64,000 nt of DNA from Enterobacter genomosp. O (GCF_001022965.1 NZ_LECZ01000027.1:124001-188000); one strand, 5' to 3'. Positions 28,119 to 37,876 are shown, numbered from the stretch's first letter. Notes: generated from the sequence alone by a model not told the origin. Made by a program: numbers and translations.

Positions 28119-28822
28119 GGCTGCCAGCGCAGAAGCTCCATCATGGCTTTTAGGTATTTTTCGCTGGCTTCGTCGGAGGAGATCGGCGGGAATTCAGCGG
28201 TGATGCAGGGCAAGCTCAAATCGGCGCACCAGCTGCCGAATGAACCGGGTGTTTCATAGCCCACGCTGGTGACGAGCGGCAGGGCAAACGCCTGTGCCAG
28301 CCAGGCGCCCAGGTCGGAATGGCGCGGATCTTCAATACAGGCCAGCGGATCGTGGAAGGAGACAACCCATGCAGGGTGGATCTTATGGATAAGCTGGCAC
28401 AGCGCCTGCGTTTCCGGCTCCGAGCCGGGTTTGTCTCCCGTCAGCAGGACCACGTCCCGCTCCTCGGCGGAGCTGTTCCAGCGATATACCGTTTCCCCGG
28501 CGCGCCAGTTTGCTGCCGGAAAATTACGGTTCAGGTCGACTCCTCTCGCATTAGCCCGTAATCCAAGCTGACAGCCGTCCGGATTCACGGCAAGAATTAC
28601 GTGATGACGTCGCAGTGCAGGGGTGAGCGTGCGCAGCGCGCACGAGAGCGTGACGACGGACGAGTTCTCATCCCCGTGCGTGCCGGCCATGATCAAACCG
28701 CTTTCGCGATCGGCATCCGGTGCCGGGAACCAGATCAGCGATGCGCCTAAAAAAGAGCGGCCATATTGCTCAGCGCCCGGCGGAAAGGCGCCGCGTTCCG
28801 CTCGTGGTCGGGTGGTTGCCAT
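28109..28822 (-). CDS. mpaA: MpaA, murein tripeptide amidase
   Basis: This M14-family zinc carboxypeptidase-like enzyme cleaves the gamma-D-Glu-meso-DAP bond of murein tripeptide in the cytoplasm. Zinc ligands are in GTHGDENSS (HxxE) and VSFHDP; the catalytic Glu is in ITAEFPP. The start MATTRPRAERGAFPPG at 28822 matches E. coli (237 residues) and has CAGGA upstream; the frame remains open 20 codons further up, but that extension has no family match. Its product L-Ala-D-Glu is the YcjG substrate. Confidence 0.94.
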   Translation of the reverse strand: MATTRPRAERGAFPPGAEQYGRSFLGASLIWFPAPDADRESGLIMAGTHGDENSSVVTLSCALRTLTPALRRHHVILAVNPDGCQLGLRANARGVDLNRNFPAANWRAGETVYRWNSSAEERDVVLLTGDKPGSEPETQALCQLIHKIHPAWVVSFHDPLACIEDPRHSDLGAWLAQAFALPLVTSVGYETPGSFGSWCADLSLPCITAEFPPISSDEASEKYLKAMMELLRWQPQR

Positions 28823-29007
28823 ACGAAATCCTGATAAAGAAGTCTCTACTGGCAGTGTTGTGCAAAACCCGCGGTTAATCAAATAGTTTCCATAACGGCT
28901 GAGAATTGCCTTAAATCACTATTCAGGAGTAAGTTATTTGCAATTCTATTTGTCGAAACAAATAATTACGCATCTGCTTGTTACCTGAATTCATTAAAGG
29001 GGATCTT

Positions 29008-30624
29008 ATGAAGCATCCTGTTTCGCGTCTTTTCGCCGCACTGTGCCTGTGCGGACTCTCTACACTCTCGTACGCTGCTGATGTGCCACAGGGCACGGTA
29101 CTGGCGCAAAAACAGGAGCTGGTCAGACATATTAAAGACGAACCGGCTTCGCTCGACCCGGCGAAAGCGGTGGGGCTACCGGAGATTCAGGTGATTCGCG
29201 ACCTTTTCGAAGGGCTGGTGAATCAGAACGAGAAAGGGGAGCTGACCCCGGGCGTGGCGACGCGCTGGCAGAGCAACGATAACCGTATCTGGACGTTCAC
29301 CCTGCGCGATAACGCGAAATGGTCTGACGGTACGCCGGTGACGGCGCAGGATTTTGTCTACAGCTGGCAGCGTCTGGTTGACCCGAAAACGACCTCTCCG
29401 TTTGCCTGGTTTGCGGCGCTGGCGGGTATCAACAACGCGCAGGCCATCATTGACGGTAAAGCGACGCCTGATACTTTGGGCGTGACGGCTGTGGATGCCA
29501 GGACGTTACGCGTCCAGCTCGACAAACCGTTGCCGTGGTTTAGCAACCTGACGGCAAACTTTGCCTTCTATCCGGTGCAAAAAGCGAACGTCGAAAGCGG
29601 TAAAGAGTGGACGCGTCCGGGAGCGTTGGTCGGTAATGGGGCATACGTTCTGAATGACCGCGTGGTGAATGAAAAATTGGTTGTCGTGCCGAATACTCAT
29701 TACTGGGACAATGCGAAAACCGTCCTGCAAAAAGTGACCTTCATTCCGATTAATCAGGAATCGTCCGCCACGAAACGCTATCTGGCAGGGGATATTGATA
29801 TTACCGAATCGTTCCCGAAAAACATGTATCAGAAGCTCCTGAAGGAGATCCCGGGACAGGTCTATACGCCGCCTCAGCTCGGCACTTACTACTATGCGTT
29901 TAACACGCAAAAGGGCCCGACTGCCGATTCACGGGTCCGTCTTGCGCTGAGTATGACCATCGATCGCCGTATTATGGCGGAAAAGGTTTTAGGTACAGGC
30001 GAGAAGCCGGCCTGGCATTTCACCCCTGACGTGACGGCGGGCTTCACGCCTGATCCTTCACCGTTCGAACAGATGTCTCAGCAGGAGCTGAATGCGCAGG
30101 CAAAAACCTTACTGCAGGCCGCAGGCTACGGTCCTCAGCGTCCGCTGAAGTTGACCCTGCTGTACAACACCTCGGAAAACCACCAGAAAATTGCGATTGC
30201 GGTGGCGTCCATGTGGAAGAAAAATCTCGGTGTGGATGTCAAACTGCAAAACCAGGAGTGGAAAACCTATATCGACAGCCGCAATACCGGCAATTTTGAT
30301 GTAATCCGCGCGTCATGGGTGGGGGATTACAACGAGCCCTCTACTTTCCTGTCCCTGCTGACTTCCACCCACAGCGGCAATATCTCGCGTTTCAACGACC
30401 CGGCTTACGATAAGATCATCCACCAGGCGACGCTGGAAAGCACGGCAAAAGCGCGTAATACGGACTACAACATGGCGGAGAAAATCCTCATGGAGAAAGC
30501 ACCTATCGCGCCAATTTACCAGTACACCAACGGTCGCCTGATTAAGCCCTGGGTGAAAGGTTATCCTATTAATAACCCGGAAGACGTGGCGTATAGCCGG
30601 ACGATGTATATTGAGAAGCACTGA
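29008..30624 (+). CDS. mppA: MppA, periplasmic murein tripeptide-binding protein
   Basis: This OppA-like family-5 solute-binding protein (538 residues) has a signal peptide ending SYA (residues 1-25). It delivers L-Ala-gamma-D-Glu-meso-DAP to the Opp permease. ATG 29008 with AAAGGGGATC upstream fits better than an ATG-less longer frame from 28978. In E. coli ycjY and ycjZ (pgrR) lie between mpaA and mppA; neither is present here. Confidence 0.93.
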   Translation: MKHPVSRLFAALCLCGLSTLSYAADVPQGTVLAQKQELVRHIKDEPASLDPAKAVGLPEIQVIRDLFEGLVNQNEKGELTPGVATRWQSNDNRIWTFTLRDNAKWSDGTPVTAQDFVYSWQRLVDPKTTSPFAWFAALAGINNAQAIIDGKATPDTLGVTAVDARTLRVQLDKPLPWFSNLTANFAFYPVQKANVESGKEWTRPGALVGNGAYVLNDRVVNEKLVVVPNTHYWDNAKTVLQKVTFIPINQESSATKRYLAGDIDITESFPKNMYQKLLKEIPGQVYTPPQLGTYYYAFNTQKGPTADSRVRLALSMTIDRRIMAEKVLGTGEKPAWHFTPDVTAGFTPDPSPFEQMSQQELNAQAKTLLQAAGYGPQRPLKLTLLYNTSENHQKIAIAVASMWKKNLGVDVKLQNQEWKTYIDSRNTGNFDVIRASWVGDYNEPSTFLSLLTSTHSGNISRFNDPAYDKIIHQATLESTAKARNTDYNMAEKILMEKAPIAPIYQYTNGRLIKPWVKGYPINNPEDVAYSRTMYIEKH

Positions 30625-30670
30625 CGGGTACTGGCCTCCCGCTAATGCCTGCAACCATCGCTAAACCCAG

Positions 30671-30696
30671 AACTGGCGCGGCTTACAGCGCCAGTT
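30671..30696 (+). terminator. mppA downstream hairpin; start of a 419-bp gene-free stretch
   Basis: The arms AACTGGCGC (30671-30679) and GCGCCAGTT (30688-30696) form a perfect 9-bp stem with only a weak T-rich tail. The rest of 30625-31043 holds no credible gene: it changes from balanced composition to strongly AT-rich after about 30830. This marks the left edge of the T6SS island; no transposase, tRNA or att repeat was seen. Confidence 0.6.
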
Positions 30697-31043
30697 ACTC
30701 CTTCTGAATACCTCCCGCTACAGTTTGTCTGAACGACTAACACCAGGCTTAAACCTCTGAAAGCCAGAGAGAATAACAGACCACGATGGCCTGTATGTTC
30801 TGGTAACGCCTGCAGGCTCAGTGACATTTCAGTACGATTACAGAATCAATTTCATGATTGCACAATAATATATATGACGAAAATTTATCACGACATAAAA
30901 ATAACTCCCATGAATAAATTCTAAAAATCAGTGTCGTTAGTGTTGAATAGCTTGATAGATGGCTGGTCTCTTTGTTACGGTACCCTTTACAGGGATTACG
31001 AACTTACTTCCAATAAATTAAAAAAATATTCAAGGTATAGAAA

Positions 31044-31280
31044 ATGAGAACGCATGTTGTTGAGGGAATAGTCAGTAAAATAGAAAAAATCGCTGAAGAT
31101 GCTGGGCTAACCGAAGATGAATACATGCTAGCGTTAGCTTTTTCGATGTCGATATTGATGGAACACAAAGGCAGTAATCTAATGAATATAGATATAAATG
31201 AACTGACGCTGGTTGTTGGTTTGAGGAAAAATAGTGCAGGTAACCCACCAACAAAAGAAGGCAATAGCCCAGTACATTAA
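31044..31280 (+). CDS. Small hypothetical protein at T6SS island edge
   Basis: This 78-residue acidic ORF starts at ATG 31044 with AAGGT seven bases upstream, within AT-rich DNA. The sequence looks helical (VEGIVSKIEKIAEDAGLTEDEYMLALAFSMSILME) with a polar C-terminal tail; no motif, signal peptide or membrane helix is seen. I do not recognise it. It stands alone between mppA and tssB. Coding is plausible from the RBS and residue composition but is not proven. Confidence 0.45.
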   Translation: MRTHVVEGIVSKIEKIAEDAGLTEDEYMLALAFSMSILMEHKGSNLMNIDINELTLVVGLRKNSAGNPPTKEGNSPVH

Positions 31281-31592
31281 TTTTTCAGGCTGATATCCCT
31301 GCTTTCACGTATTAATATATCAATAAGATGAATGCATTCAGGTCTTAAGTTACTATTTTCATTAGCGATAGGTATTTAATTTTTATTTATGTCAAAAATA
31401 GTTATCGCTTTTTGTTGTTAGTTAGGGTGTCGTCTCGCTCATTACTCATATTTGGTCTAAAATTCTTAAGAATAGTCCAATAATGGACTCTTGATCTAAA
31501 TTGTTGATCATGAGTAGCATTTTGTACTAACATGCTTTTGTAAAGAAATGTCGTTCACTTAACAATCATTCCTTAAAAGGAAAGGGATCACT
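31281..31592 (+). promoter_or_regulatory. Probable T6SS operon control region
   Basis: This is a 312-bp AT-rich, gene-free stretch before tssB. It holds a perfect 12-bp palindrome ATTCTTAAGAAT (31462-31473), flanked by TGGTCT and AGTCCA, and a near-repeat TTGATC...TTGATCA at 31491-31510. AAAGGGATC precedes the tssB ATG. No sigma-54 -24/-12 element was found. The composition suggests H-NS-type silencing; this is inference. Confidence 0.45.
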
Positions 31593-32084
31593 ATGGCCGA
31601 TACGTTCCAGAACGAGGTGCCCAAGGCACGCATTAATTTAAAGCTTGCATTACACACAGGTGGCGCGCAGAAGAAAGTTGAATTACCGCTTAAGCTACTC
31701 ACCGTCGGTGATTTCAGTAATGGAAAAGAAGACCGTCCATTATCTGAAAGAGAGAAAATCAACGTCAATAAAAATAACTTCAACAGCGTACTTTCGGAAT
31801 TTAACCCGGAAGTGAATCTGACGGTTCCGAATACGATGGCCGATGATGGTTCGGAAGAGAGCGTGAAATTGAATTTCTCCGATATTAAAGATTTCGAACC
31901 TGAACAGGTCGCCCGCCAGATCCCTCAACTCCGCGCCATGCTGGCCATGCGTAATTTATTACGCGACCTCAAATCCAATCTCCTTGATAACGCTACTTTC
32001 AGAAAAGAGCTTGAGAAAATTCTCAGAGATCCGGCGCTGTCTCAGGAGTTGCGCGACGAAATGAGTGCCCTGGCCCCGAAATAA
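31593..32084 (+). CDS. tssB: T6SS contractile sheath small subunit TssB
   Basis: This 163-residue VipA/ImpB-family protein dimerises with TssC to build the contractile sheath. Recognisable features are the N-terminus QNEVPKARINLKLALHTGGAQKKVELPLKLL, split around the conserved P-R-I-N-x-x motif, FSNGKEDRPLSERE, and the C-terminal helical stretch LRAMLAMRNLLRDLKSNLLDN. It is the first gene of the T6SS operon with a good RBS (AAAGGGA). Confidence 0.95.
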   Translation: MADTFQNEVPKARINLKLALHTGGAQKKVELPLKLLTVGDFSNGKEDRPLSEREKINVNKNNFNSVLSEFNPEVNLTVPNTMADDGSEESVKLNFSDIKDFEPEQVARQIPQLRAMLAMRNLLRDLKSNLLDNATFRKELEKILRDPALSQELRDEMSALAPK

Positions 32085-32126
32085 AACCCGGGTGCGTCTT
32101 TTAATGGATTAAACGAGAGAATGCTG

Positions 32127-33662
32127 ATGTCTGTTAATACTGAAAATGGCTCCGCACAGGGGCAGACCACCGTACTGGAAAAAGAGAGCGTCTACGCCTC
32201 CCTGTTTGACAAAATCAACCTGACCCCGGCATCCAGCCTGGGGGATATTAATGCGTTTCTGGATGATGCCGCGATGGCGGACGCCACGGCGGGCGAGCGC
32301 CTGACGGCGGCGATGCAGGTGTTTATGGACTGCATCCGTAAATCCGGCCAGCCCGTGGAAAAACTCGACAAGACCCTGATTGACCACCATATCGCCGAAC
32401 TGGATTTCCAGATCAGCCGCCAGCTGGATGCGGTGATGCACCATCCGGAGTTCCAGAAGGTGGAATCCCTGTGGCGTGGCCTGAAGCAACTGGTGGATAA
32501 CACCGACTATCGCCAGAACGTGAAAACCGAGATTCTGGATGTCTCCAAGGACGATCTGCGCCAGGACTTTGAAGATGCACCGGAGCTGGTTCAGAGTGGC
32601 CTCTACTGGCACACCTACACTGCCGAGTATGATACCCCTGGCGGTGAGCCGATTGGCTCGGTGATTTCGTCCTACGAGTTCGATGCCAGCCCGCAGGACG
32701 TGGCGCTGCTGCGCAATATTTCTAAAGTCTCCGCCGCTGCACATATGCCGTTTATCGGTGCCGTGGGGCCGAAATTCTTCCTGAAAGACTCCATGGAAGA
32801 GGTTGCGGCAATTAAAGATATCGGCAACTATTTCGACCGCGCCGAATACATCAAGTGGAAATCCTTCCGCGATACCGACGACGCCCGCTATATCGGCCTG
32901 GTGATGCCGCGCGTGCTCGGCCGCCTGCCGTATGGCCCGGACACCGTGCCGGTGCGCAGCTTCAACTATGTCGAGCAGGTGAAAGGCCCGGATCACGAGA
33001 AATACCTGTGGACCAGCGCGTCGTTTGCCTTCGCGTCCAACATGGTGAAGAGCTTCATCAACAACGGCTGGTGCGTGCAGATCCGTGGTCCGCAGGCGGG
33101 CGGGGCGGTGAAAGATCTGCCTATCCACCTGTACGATCTTGGTACTGGCAACCAGGTGAAAATTCCGTCTGAGGTGATGATCCCGGAAACCCGTGAGTTC
33201 GAGTTCGCGAACCTCGGCTTTATCCCGCTCTCGTATTACAAAAACCGCGATTACGCCTGTTTCTTCTCGGCGAACTCCGCCCAGAAACCGGCCCTGTACG
33301 ACACGGCGGATGCGACAGCCAACAGCCGCATCAACGCCCGTCTGCCGTACATCTTCCTGCTGTCGCGTATCGCGCATTACCTGAAGCTCATCCAGCGTGA
33401 AAACATTGGTACCACCAAGGATCGCCGCTTGCTGGAACTGGAACTTAACACCTGGGTGCGCACGCTGGTGACCGAAATGACCGATCCGGGCGACGAACTT
33501 CAGGCATCACATCCGCTGCGTGATGCGAAGGTGGTGGTGGAAGACATCGAGGACAACCCGGGCTTCTTCCGCGTCAGGCTGTATGCGGTGCCGCACTTCC
33601 AGGTGGAAGGGATGGACGTGAATCTGTCGCTGGTTAGCCAGATGCCGAAAGCCAAAGCGTAA
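32127..33662 (+). CDS. tssC: T6SS contractile sheath large subunit TssC
   Basis: This 511-residue VipB/ImpC-family protein carries family stretches such as VESLWRGLKQLVDNT, PFIGAVGPKFF, RLPYGPDTVPVRSFNYVE and the C-terminal FRVRLYAVPHFQVEGMDVNLSLV. The ATG at 32127 lies about 8 bp after GAGAG and is preferred over 32121. It pairs with TssB. The 422-residue antisense frame at 32109-33377 is a codon-usage shadow. Confidence 0.96.
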   Translation: MSVNTENGSAQGQTTVLEKESVYASLFDKINLTPASSLGDINAFLDDAAMADATAGERLTAAMQVFMDCIRKSGQPVEKLDKTLIDHHIAELDFQISRQLDAVMHHPEFQKVESLWRGLKQLVDNTDYRQNVKTEILDVSKDDLRQDFEDAPELVQSGLYWHTYTAEYDTPGGEPIGSVISSYEFDASPQDVALLRNISKVSAAAHMPFIGAVGPKFFLKDSMEEVAAIKDIGNYFDRAEYIKWKSFRDTDDARYIGLVMPRVLGRLPYGPDTVPVRSFNYVEQVKGPDHEKYLWTSASFAFASNMVKSFINNGWCVQIRGPQAGGAVKDLPIHLYDLGTGNQVKIPSEVMIPETREFEFANLGFIPLSYYKNRDYACFFSANSAQKPALYDTADATANSRINARLPYIFLLSRIAHYLKLIQRENIGTTKDRRLLELELNTWVRTLVTEMTDPGDELQASHPLRDAKVVVEDIEDNPGFFRVRLYAVPHFQVEGMDVNLSLVSQMPKAKA

Positions 33663-33675
33663 GGCGGTCGCAGGG

Positions 33676-35016
33676 ATGAAAATCTATCGTCCGTTATGGG
33701 AAGACGGGGCTTTTCTGGCCCCGCAACAGTTCCAGCAGCAGGCCCGCTGGGATGCACATGTGGCCGACACCGTGGCCCGGATGGCGCTGGCGCACCCGTG
33801 GGGTGTGCTGTGCGCGGAGTTCGACGAGGGCGCGCTTGCGCTCTCACGCCTGAACGCGACGAAACTGGTTGTCCGTTTCGCTGACGGGACGCTGGTTGAC
33901 ACGGTGCTGGCCGACAACCTGCCACCGGTGTGTGATGTCTCTTCGGTGGCGCAGGACAGCGTGGAAGTGCTGCTGTGTCTGCCACTGCTCAGCGCGAACG
34001 GCGGCAATCTGGATGACGGGCACGACAGTGCGCGTCCGCGCCGCTGGCAGTCTGAGCGGGTGACGGTGCAGGAGCTGGCCGGACATGAGCGCAGCGAGCT
34101 GGCGGTACTGCGCCATACGCTGACGCTGCGTCTGTCCACCCAGGAGAACAGCGCCTGGCTGACCTGTCCGGTGGCGAGACTGGCGCGTAATGCGCAGGGG
34201 CAGTGGATACAGGAGGGGAGTTTTATACCGCCGCTGCTCTCTTTATCCGCCAGCCCGTTACTGCTCAGCGAACTGAGTGACCTGCTGCACCGCCTTGCGG
34301 CCCGGCGTAAGCGCCTGATGGCGATGCGTCGTGAAAGCAACGAACGGATGGCGGACTTCGCAGTGGCGGACGTGTCGCTGTTCTGGCTGCTGAACGCCCT
34401 GAACAGCATGGAGCCGGTACTGACGGAGCTGCACCAGACGCCGTCGCGCCATCCGGAACTGCTGTACCGCGAGCTGGCCCGCCTTGCCGGTAGCCTGCTG
34501 ACCTTTTCGCTTGAACATGATGTGGAAGCCATTCCCCCGTACCGGCATGACGCCCCGGAAACGGTGTTCCCGCCGTTGTTTACCCTGCTCGATAAACTGC
34601 TGGAAGCCAGCCTGCCGTCGCGCGTGATCACCATTGAACTGATACAGGGCGAAGACCGGGAAATCTGGCGCGGGAAACTGCACGACGCACGGCTGCGTGA
34701 AGGGGCGGACTTCTATCTGTCTGTGCGCTCCGCCATGCAGAACCACGAACTCCAGACGCGCTTCCCACAACTGTGCAAGGCGGGCAGCCATGACAACGTG
34801 TCTGAGGTAGTGAATATCGCCCTGAGCGGGATGGTGATTAAGCCGTTAAGCCATGTCCCGGCGGCCATTCCGCTGCGTCTGGAGAACCAGTATTTTGCGC
34901 TGGATTTGTCCACTGACGCGGCGCGCGCCATGCTGGACGCCGGCAACTGCACTTTCTATACGCCGGGCTCGCTCGGTGAGGTGAAACTTGAACTGTTTGC
35001 GGTGCTGCGCTCATGA
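33676..35016 (+). CDS. tssK: T6SS baseplate protein TssK
   Basis: This 446-residue TssK (VasE/ImpJ family) protein starts MKIYRPLWEDGAFLAPQQFQQQARWD, the family N-terminal shoulder signature. It connects the baseplate wedges (TssF/TssG/TssE) to the TssM-TssL membrane complex. Notably its usual binding partners TssF and TssG are not encoded in this locus. It overlaps tssL by 4 bp. Confidence 0.94.
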   Translation: MKIYRPLWEDGAFLAPQQFQQQARWDAHVADTVARMALAHPWGVLCAEFDEGALALSRLNATKLVVRFADGTLVDTVLADNLPPVCDVSSVAQDSVEVLLCLPLLSANGGNLDDGHDSARPRRWQSERVTVQELAGHERSELAVLRHTLTLRLSTQENSAWLTCPVARLARNAQGQWIQEGSFIPPLLSLSASPLLLSELSDLLHRLAARRKRLMAMRRESNERMADFAVADVSLFWLLNALNSMEPVLTELHQTPSRHPELLYRELARLAGSLLTFSLEHDVEAIPPYRHDAPETVFPPLFTLLDKLLEASLPSRVITIELIQGEDREIWRGKLHDARLREGADFYLSVRSAMQNHELQTRFPQLCKAGSHDNVSEVVNIALSGMVIKPLSHVPAAIPLRLENQYFALDLSTDAARAMLDAGNCTFYTPGSLGEVKLELFAVLRS

Positions 35017-35666
35017 ACGATGCCGACATTAACCTGATAAACAAAACCTTTTATCCGGGCTGGCTGATGGTCAGCCAGTTGCGCAGCGGCCAGGAGATAA
35101 AGGACGGTGAAGCGCTATACCGCCAGGCCTGCCGGTGGGTGAACGACGCGCGTGAATCACTGACCGAAGCCGGGTTCAGCACCGCGTCCTGCGACCATAT
35201 GCTGTATGCGTACTGCGCCCTGCTGGATGAGAGTGTGCTGAACCGGGACAAACAGGACGACGGCTACCGCCAGTGGCGCAAGGACCCGCTGCAGGCGCGG
35301 TTTTTCCGCACCCTGAATGCCGGGGAAGAGCTGTGGGAGCGTATCCGCACGGCCCTGCGCGAGCCTGCGCCGGATATGGCGGTGCTGACCTGTCTGTACC
35401 GCGCCCTGCAACTGGGCTTCACCGGTCAATACCGCACGCAGGATGATGAGCGGCGGGAGGATGTGGTGAAGGCGCTGAGTGAGCGCGTACCGCCGTTTGC
35501 GCTGACCCAGGAGACACCCGTGGTGGTTCGCGCCTCGCGCTTACGTTCAGGGCGCCGGCTGTACTGGCTGGGCTGGGCGGCGGGCGTGGTGGTGCTGGCG
35601 GCGTTGTGGCTGATGTTTTCGTCCTCGCTGGCGCAGCAGGTGTCACAGATTGCGGGGCAGGGATAA
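35013..35666 (+). CDS. tssL: T6SS membrane-complex protein TssL (DotU/IcmH family)
   Basis: This 217-residue protein has a cytoplasmic helical domain with conserved YALLDE-type strings (YCALLDESVL) and a single C-terminal membrane helix (LYWLGWAAGVVVLAALWLMF, about 183-202), as in tail-anchored TssL. It recruits the baseplate via TssK. It has no peptidoglycan-binding extension; that function is in the separate OmpA-like gene that follows 3 bp later. Confidence 0.94.
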   Translation: MNDADINLINKTFYPGWLMVSQLRSGQEIKDGEALYRQACRWVNDARESLTEAGFSTASCDHMLYAYCALLDESVLNRDKQDDGYRQWRKDPLQARFFRTLNAGEELWERIRTALREPAPDMAVLTCLYRALQLGFTGQYRTQDDERREDVVKALSERVPPFALTQETPVVVRASRLRSGRRLYWLGWAAGVVVLAALWLMFSSSLAQQVSQIAGQG

Positions 35667-35669
35667 CGG

Positions 35670-37379
35670 ATGCGTGAACTCTCCCGTACGGTGCTGACCC
35701 TACTCGCTGCTGTTCTTGCACTGTGGCTGGTGCTGGGATTCTGGCCGCTTTCCACCGTCAGCCGTTCTGTGCTCAGCGTCTGTATTCTGCTGGTCTGCAG
35801 TGCGGCGCTCTGGCACCGGTGGCGGCGTCGCCAGTTTGTCAGCATACCGGTAACGGAGCACAGCCTGCCGCCGGAAGATTTTCAGGGTGCGGTGGTGCTG
35901 GTCTGCGGCGACACGGCCGCCCTGTTTTCCCCTGATACCGCTTATCGTGAAACCCGTCAGGGCTGGTATCTGCACGCGCAAAACGCAGAACAACTGCTGT
36001 TGCTGGCGCAGCATCTTGCCGCCGTCCGTCCGGCGCTGGTGTCGCAGGTCTCGGTGTTGCTGGCGCTGATACCGGAACAGCAGACCTCGGAAGAGGCGCT
36101 GGCACAGACGCTCCGCGGCTGGCGACGCAGCATTGCGCAGTGCCGGAGCTTGCTGAACGGTGTGCCGCCGGTATGGAGTGTGGTCTGGGTATCGCCGCCT
36201 GCACTTCACCATGAAGGAGAGGCGCAGTGGTTTACCGTCACACCGGGGTTGCCAGGTGTGCGGGTGCGGCAGAACGGTCATGTCGCCCTGCCGGTGACGG
36301 ACTGGCAGCGGGAGAGCGGCAGCCGCGCTTCGCGCTTACATGACACGCTGTGGCTGGAGAGCATACTGGCGCTGACGGCACACCATCTCACGCGTCCACT
36401 CAGCGTCCGGCAGGGTGAGCTTCCGCAGCTGAATCTTTGCGCGACGGGTATATGTCTGATACCGGTCGCCGCCATTGCGGATAACCTCTGGCAGCAGCAG
36501 ATAGCCGGTATCACCACGCTTTGCCCGCAACCTGTCTTTGCAGCGGATTTACTGCCGCTACCGGAGGTATTGCTGCCGCACCTGCCACGCCGCCATGGCA
36601 TCAGCCGCCGGATGCAGGATATGCGGCTGGCTGGCGGTATCAGCTTTGCCTTCCTCGCGCTGGCGATGCTGGCTTCCTTTATCAACAACCAGCGGCTGGT
36701 GCGCAGCGTGGGCGACCACCTTGTGGTGTACCACCGTCTCAGCGGCACGCCACCTGAGCCGAAGCAACAGGCGCAGCAGCGTCTGCAGGCGGACAGCCGT
36801 CTGCTTGACGACTGGCTTCGCCGGGGCCAGCCACTGCGTTACGGACTTGGCCTGTACCAGGGCATGCGTCTGATCCCGCCGGTGGAAGCTGCCATCAATA
36901 GCTGGACGCCACCGGCGCCACCTCGTCCGGTCATTAAGAAAATCGTACAGGGGCCGCAGACTGTCCGCCTCAACAGCATGTCGCTGTTCGATACCGGGAA
37001 ATGGCAGCTGAAACCCGGCTCGACGAAGCTGCTGGTGAACTCACTGGTGGGCATTAAGGCGAAGCCCGGCTGGCTGATTGTGGTCGCGGGCCATACCGAC
37101 AGCACGGGGGAAGAACAGTCCAATCAGGTGCTTTCCCTGAAACGTGCTGAGTCCGTGCGCGACTGGATGCGTGACACCGGCGATGTGCCGGAGAGCTGTT
37201 TTGCGGTGCAGGGCTACGGCGAGAGCCGTCCTGTCGCCACCAACGACACGGCGGATGGCCGGGCGCTTAATCGCCGCGTCGAAATCAGTCTGGTGCCGCA
37301 GGCGAACGCCTGCCAGGCACCGGGCAACACACTGGCGCCATCGCAGGATGATGACGTCTCAAAAAATGAAATGGAGTAA
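35670..37379 (+). CDS. T6SS-associated OmpA-domain inner-membrane protein (TagL-like role)
   Basis: This is a 569-residue protein. Two N-terminal membrane helices lie at about 8-50 (LTLLAAVLALWLVLGFWPL, SVCILLVCSAALW), with a further hydrophobic helix near 325-340 (GISFAFLALAMLASFI). The C-terminal OmpA peptidoglycan-binding domain (about 430-555) shows GHTDSTGEEQSNQVLSLKRAESV and GYGESRPVATNDTADGRALNRRVEI with the DAP-binding Asp/Arg pattern. It probably anchors the trans-envelope complex to murein. It sits between tssL and hcp, the usual place in Klebsiella and Enterobacter loci. Confidence 0.88.
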   Translation: MRELSRTVLTLLAAVLALWLVLGFWPLSTVSRSVLSVCILLVCSAALWHRWRRRQFVSIPVTEHSLPPEDFQGAVVLVCGDTAALFSPDTAYRETRQGWYLHAQNAEQLLLLAQHLAAVRPALVSQVSVLLALIPEQQTSEEALAQTLRGWRRSIAQCRSLLNGVPPVWSVVWVSPPALHHEGEAQWFTVTPGLPGVRVRQNGHVALPVTDWQRESGSRASRLHDTLWLESILALTAHHLTRPLSVRQGELPQLNLCATGICLIPVAAIADNLWQQQIAGITTLCPQPVFAADLLPLPEVLLPHLPRRHGISRRMQDMRLAGGISFAFLALAMLASFINNQRLVRSVGDHLVVYHRLSGTPPEPKQQAQQRLQADSRLLDDWLRRGQPLRYGLGLYQGMRLIPPVEAAINSWTPPAPPRPVIKKIVQGPQTVRLNSMSLFDTGKWQLKPGSTKLLVNSLVGIKAKPGWLIVVAGHTDSTGEEQSNQVLSLKRAESVRDWMRDTGDVPESCFAVQGYGESRPVATNDTADGRALNRRVEISLVPQANACQAPGNTLAPSQDDDVSKNEME

Positions 37380-37384
37380 TTAAC

Positions 37385-37876
37385 ATGGCAATACCAGTTT
37401 ATCTGTGGCTGAAGGACGACGGCGGCGCGGACATCAAAGGTTCCGTGGACGTGAAGGACCGCGAGGGCAGCATCGAGGTGGTGGCACAGGAGCACAACCT
37501 GTACATCCCGACCGACAACAACACCGGCAAGCTGACCGGCACGCGTATTCACACGCCGTTCCTTTTCACCAAGGAAATCGACTCTTCCAGCCCGTACCTG
37601 TACAAGGCGGTGACCACCGGCCAGACCCTGAAGTCTGCGGAATTCAAGTGGTACAAAATCAACGACGCGGGCCAGGAAGTGGAGTACTTCAACACGAAGC
37701 TCGAGAACGTGAAGCTGGTTAAGGTCAATCCGCTGATGCACGACATCAAGGACCCGGCGTTCGAGAAGCACAATCACCTGGAAATGATTGAGTTGCGCTA
37801 CGAAAAAATCACCTGGACCTACAAGGACGGCAACATCATTCATTCCGATTCCTGGAACGAACGTACCACCGCGTAA
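37385..37876 (+). CDS. hcp: T6SS inner-tube protein Hcp
   Basis: This 163-residue Hcp1-family protein starts MAIPVYLWLKDDGGADIKG and contains ATG-typical strands VVAQEHNLYIPTDNNTGKLTG and the C-terminal YEKITWTYKDGNIIHSDSWNE. It forms hexameric rings that are stacked and expelled, often chaperoning small effectors. A hairpin with T-tract follows the stop, probably yielding excess hcp mRNA over downstream genes. Confidence 0.96.
   Translation: MAIPVYLWLKDDGGADIKGSVDVKDREGSIEVVAQEHNLYIPTDNNTGKLTGTRIHTPFLFTKEIDSSSPYLYKAVTTGQTLKSAEFKWYKINDAGQEVEYFNTKLENVKLVKVNPLMHDIKDPAFEKHNHLEMIELRYEKITWTYKDGNIIHSDSWNERTTA

Noticed and set aside
32109..33377. 422-codon open frame on the minus strand opposite tssC
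   Set aside because: It mirrors the tssC codons; low-complexity His/Arg/Val composition and no family features.
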